Shown in pieces: positions 54,826 through 64,000 of a DNA stretch of 64,000 bases. This DNA is from Dictyostelium firmibasis (taxonomy: Eukaryota; Evosea; Eumycetozoa; Dictyosteliales; Dictyosteliaceae): positions 3,226,001-3,290,000 of the forward strand of contig CM069769.1 of NCBI GenBank assembly GCA_036169595.1, in the 5' to 3' direction. The notes under the pieces are model-generated. The model was not told where the DNA came from. It saw only the letters and a program-made list of their open reading frames with translations, and did no database searches. Both the position numbers and the translations under genes were made by a program. Within the stretch, counting starts at the first letter, position 1; each line of letters opens with the position of its first letter.

Positions 54826-56121
54826 ATGGCAAAGGGAAATAATAAAAGAGGCAACAATACCAATAATAATAATAATATCAATAGTAATAATAAAAAATTA
54901 GATAGACAAGTTAAAGCATCATTAAGAAAAAGAAAAGAAAGATTAAAACATGGTGATGAATCATGGAGAAGAGGTATAGTTAAATTTCAACAACAATTAG
55001 AGCCACTTGGATTTATAATTAAAGATGTAGCAGGTGATGGTAATTGTCTATTTAGATCGATAGCAGATCAATTACAAGATGCACCAAATGAACATAGAAA
55101 ATATCGTGAAGCAATTTGTAAATACATAGAGAGGAATAAGGATATGTTTGCACCATTCATTGATGATGAAGAGTTTGAGTCATTCGAAGAGTATATACAA
55201 GAGATGAGAGAGGATGCAACATGGGGTGGTCATGTTGAAATTCAAGCAGCATCTTTAGCTTACAATGTAAATATTACCATTCACCAAATGGATCAACCAC
55301 GTTGGGAAATCACTAATCATTTCCCACCCGAAAAAAATAAAACCATACATTTATCCTATCACAATGATGAACATTACAATTCTGTGAGACCTGCAAATCA
55401 ATCATTACATCCAACTAAATCAACTAGTTCTTCACCAATTCCAAATTTCGATAATAAACAAACTTTTCAATCCTCTTCTTCCTCAAAAGGTAGTAAAAAT
55501 AGTAAAAATAATGGTACATTCGATTATAATAGTGGTGGAGATTTCATAGAAGATTCAGTTTATGAAATTATGACATTAACAGGTGAAACTAGTGTAAAAA
55601 ATGTAAAGGAAGCATTAATGGATTGTAATCATAATATAGAAGCAGCTGTTGAATATTTACTCGCTTTATCATTAAGCAAAGATGAGTCATTCATTGAAAA
55701 TGATAATAACAATAATAATAGTTGTGGTGTTGATGATAATACTTCTCAAAATAGTGGAGTATCTACTGATGATAATAATGATATTGATGAAAATAAAGAA
55801 AACAATACACCAACAACAAGCAATTCCACCACCACCACATCAACAACAACAACAACAACAACAACAACCACCACATCAACAACTACTAGTAACACAAATG
55901 AAAAGGGTTCAAGAAATCCTTATAAAGGTATTAAAAAGAAAGAGAACGAAGAGAAAAAAGAAAACACTAGTGATGATAGTAATGTACATTTAAGTAATAA
56001 ACAAAGAAAAAATCTAAAACAACAAAATTCAAATACAAAGCCAAAGAGAGATGTTCACCAAATCGATAGAAATTCAATCGTTGATGACACTGTCGTTAAT
56101 TTAGGTTCTCTAAATATTTAA
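54826..56121 (+). CDS. OTU-domain deubiquitinase with UBA domain (OTUD3-like)
   Basis: A single exon of 431 residues. The OTU domain at about 55-190 has a full set of catalytic motifs: VAGDGNCLFRSIADQL (Asp71, Cys74), WGGHVEIQAAS and YHNDEHYNSVR (His183). A UBA-like domain lies at about 244-285 (VYEIMTLTGETSVKNVKEAL, CNHNIEAAVEYLL). The combination and order match OTUD3, which cleaves ubiquitin chains in the cytosol. The N-terminus is Asn-rich and basic; the C-terminal third is Asn/Thr-rich, then charged (KKKENEEKKEN), with no further domain. Confidence 0.9.
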   Translation: MAKGNNKRGNNTNNNNNINSNNKKLDRQVKASLRKRKERLKHGDESWRRGIVKFQQQLEPLGFIIKDVAGDGNCLFRSIADQLQDAPNEHRKYREAICKYIERNKDMFAPFIDDEEFESFEEYIQEMREDATWGGHVEIQAASLAYNVNITIHQMDQPRWEITNHFPPEKNKTIHLSYHNDEHYNSVRPANQSLHPTKSTSSSPIPNFDNKQTFQSSSSSKGSKNSKNNGTFDYNSGGDFIEDSVYEIMTLTGETSVKNVKEALMDCNHNIEAAVEYLLALSLSKDESFIENDNNNNNSCGVDDNTSQNSGVSTDDNNDIDENKENNTPTTSNSTTTTSTTTTTTTTTTTSTTTSNTNEKGSRNPYKGIKKKENEEKKENTSDDSNVHLSNKQRKNLKQQNSNTKPKRDVHQIDRNSIVDDTVVNLGSLNI

Positions 56122-56650
56122 AATAAAAAGAATAAAATTTATTTGTAATATTTAACTAAATATTAAAACCTGTAATTTATTTCTCTGTTTTTATTGGAAA
56201 AAAACTTAAATAAAATTAATAATGGCCAATTTTTCTTTTTTGATATAAAATTGTTGCCAACAAAAATTGAAATAAAAATAAAAAAAAAATTATAATATGT
56301 GTTTCGATTAATTGATACATGGGTGATTGTTTTTATCAAAAAATGTTGGGGAAAAAAAAGAAAAACCCAAAAAAAAAAAAATTTTATTCTTTTCTGGACA
56401 AACTTTTTTTTTTTTTTTAATAATTATTAAATTTTTTTTCCAATAAATAAATTTCAAAAAAAAAAAAAGATAAAAATTAATTTTGAAATATTTTTATATT
56501 TTTTAAATGAATAATAATTATTTTAAATTATTACTTTTTTTTAATGGTAATCTAAAAAAACTATGTACAAATCCCAAGAGTATTAAAATTCCCTCCAAAA
56601 AAAAAAAAAAAGTCCGTTAGTTTTCACACCAAGCGCGCTCTTTTTTTATT

Positions 56651-56681
<31 letters not shown>

Positions 56682-56781
56682 TTTTTTTTTTATTCATTGT
56701 TTTTGTAATACTTTAATCTAAATTTTTATTTTTTATTTTTTTTTTTTAATTTAGGATTTATATTTTATATATATACATAAA
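56122..56781. other. Gap upstream of the Ctf4/WDHD1 gene
   Basis: A/T-rich with long T-runs near 56665-56690. One GC-rich patch, CACACCAAGCGCGCTC (56625-56640), is rare in this sequence and could be a cell-cycle regulatory site. No coding. Confidence 0.45.
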
Positions 56782-60341
<3,560 letters not shown>

Positions 60342-60727
60342 TTCAAAAAAAAAAATTGATAAAACTAAACGTTCCCTATTTCATTTTAAACTAACTTCAT
60401 AATTGGTAAATAAAAAGTACTAAATTATTTATGTAAAAAAATTCACAACACTTTTGAAAAAAAATTCTTTAATAGTAGAAAAAAACAACTTTTATTTTGG
60501 TATAAATACATATTGTATATCTTTTTTTTTTTTTTTTTTTTTATACTAATAATAAACTACATTTATTATTATTCATATTGAATCAAGTTTATTATTATGA
60601 TTCATTTTATATATATATATATTGTTTTTTGAATCTTGTTAGATTTGTAATATATCATATTTAATTATTAAATACAAAATTGTATATATTAAGGTTTGTA
60701 TGTATTGTTATATTATTATTAGTTTCT
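60342..60727. other. 3' intergenic region between Ctf4 and the SAP/UBL gene (convergent)
   Basis: About 390 bp, A/T-rich, with a T-run at 60521-60542 and a TA-repeat at 60609-60622. It holds only the 3' ends of the two genes. Confidence 0.5.
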
Positions 60728-63290
<2,563 letters not shown>

Positions 63291-63686
63291 TTTTTTTAAT
63301 TTTTGGAATTTAATTTATTTTTTTTTAATTTTTTGTTTTTAAAATTTTGAGAAATTATTTTTTGGGAAATTGAAGAAGATACGAAAAAAAAAATTTTTAA
63401 GAAATAAAATTTTTTTTATTTGTTTAGAAATTATTGGAAATTTGGAAATATTATTATTATGAATTTTAAAATTTGATTTTATTTTTCCAGGTTTTATGAA
63501 TTATATTATTTTTTTTAGATTATTTTTAAAAAAAATTATTTCTATTATTTTTAGGATGAATAATAATTAAACACAAAAAAGTATAAAATATTAATTAATA
63601 ATTATTTAATATAAAATAAAAAATAAACAAATTAAAAAATAAAAATGAAAAAAATTAAAAAATTATTTTTTTTTTGGCTCTTTGTG

Positions 63687-63733
<47 letters not shown>

Positions 63734-64000
63734 CAGGGTGTAAATAACAGAGAGGAGCGAGAATGTGTTGTTTATTATTGGGGTGAGAATATGAGGGAAA
63801 GTGTGACTTGAATATGTCACTTGATAAATTGATCTATTAAATTTAAATTTATAAATTTGTATTTTATTATTATTTAATTATTAATTATGTTGTAAGAAAA
63901 AAAATAAAAAAAAAAATAAAAAAATAAAAAAATAAGAAAAAAAATAAAAAATTTAAATATGTAACCAAAAAAAAAAAAAAAAAATAAAAATAAAAATAAA
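63291..64000. other. Upstream region of the SAP/UBL gene
   Basis: A/T-rich with a poly-A run at 63687-63732. Next to it is a mixed patch, 63733-63835 (GCAGGGTG, GAGAGGAGCGAGAATGTG, GGGGTGAGAATATG), and the inverted repeat GTGAC...GTCAC at about 63803-63820. Promoter function is possible. No gene was seen up to the window edge. Confidence 0.4.

Overview
The window looks like nuclear DNA of a social amoeba of the Dictyostelium type, very probably D. discoideum. It is extremely A+T-rich, with long poly-A and poly-T runs between genes. Introns are short and T-rich with GTAAGT/GTATGT-like donors. Starts follow A-runs, most stops are TAA, and many proteins carry long Asn, Gln, Ser or Thr tracts. 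Families typical of this lineage are present (hssA/2C/7E-like peptides, ponticulin-like and FNIP-repeat proteins). All exon structures here were built by eye from splice motifs and reading phase; none has been checked against transcripts.

1-9.6 kb is an accessory region of young local duplications. It has four hssA/2C/7E-type genes (one cut by the window edge), then three tandem genes joining a protein-kinase domain to degenerate FNIP-type repeats. 9.6-12.5 kb is mostly non-coding, with two small genes on the minus strand (50 and 82 codons) that look like members of one unnamed peptide family.

12.5-29 kb holds a TMEM144-type transporter, the selenoprotein Sep15 (in-frame TGA plus a SECIS-like hairpin), a DUF1765-like protein, a Na,K-ATPase-type P2C pump, and the mRNA-export factor Gle1. 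29-42 kb holds the DNA-repair nuclease FAN1, two tandem EGF-domain membrane proteins with dileucine tails, and a large class I PI3-kinase with a Ras-binding domain.

42-64 kb holds a makorin-type RING/CCCH protein, a ponticulin-like GPI protein, a UDP-glycosyltransferase, a C2-TPR-PH-PH protein with a CaaX-like end, a secreted EGF-like protein, a small ABM-type monooxygenase, an OTU-UBA deubiquitinase, the replisome adaptor Ctf4/WDHD1, and a SAP-domain protein ending in a ubiquitin-like fold. These genes are mostly independent units; the clear functional clusters are the tandem families. I saw no tRNA, rRNA, CRISPR array or recognisable transposon.
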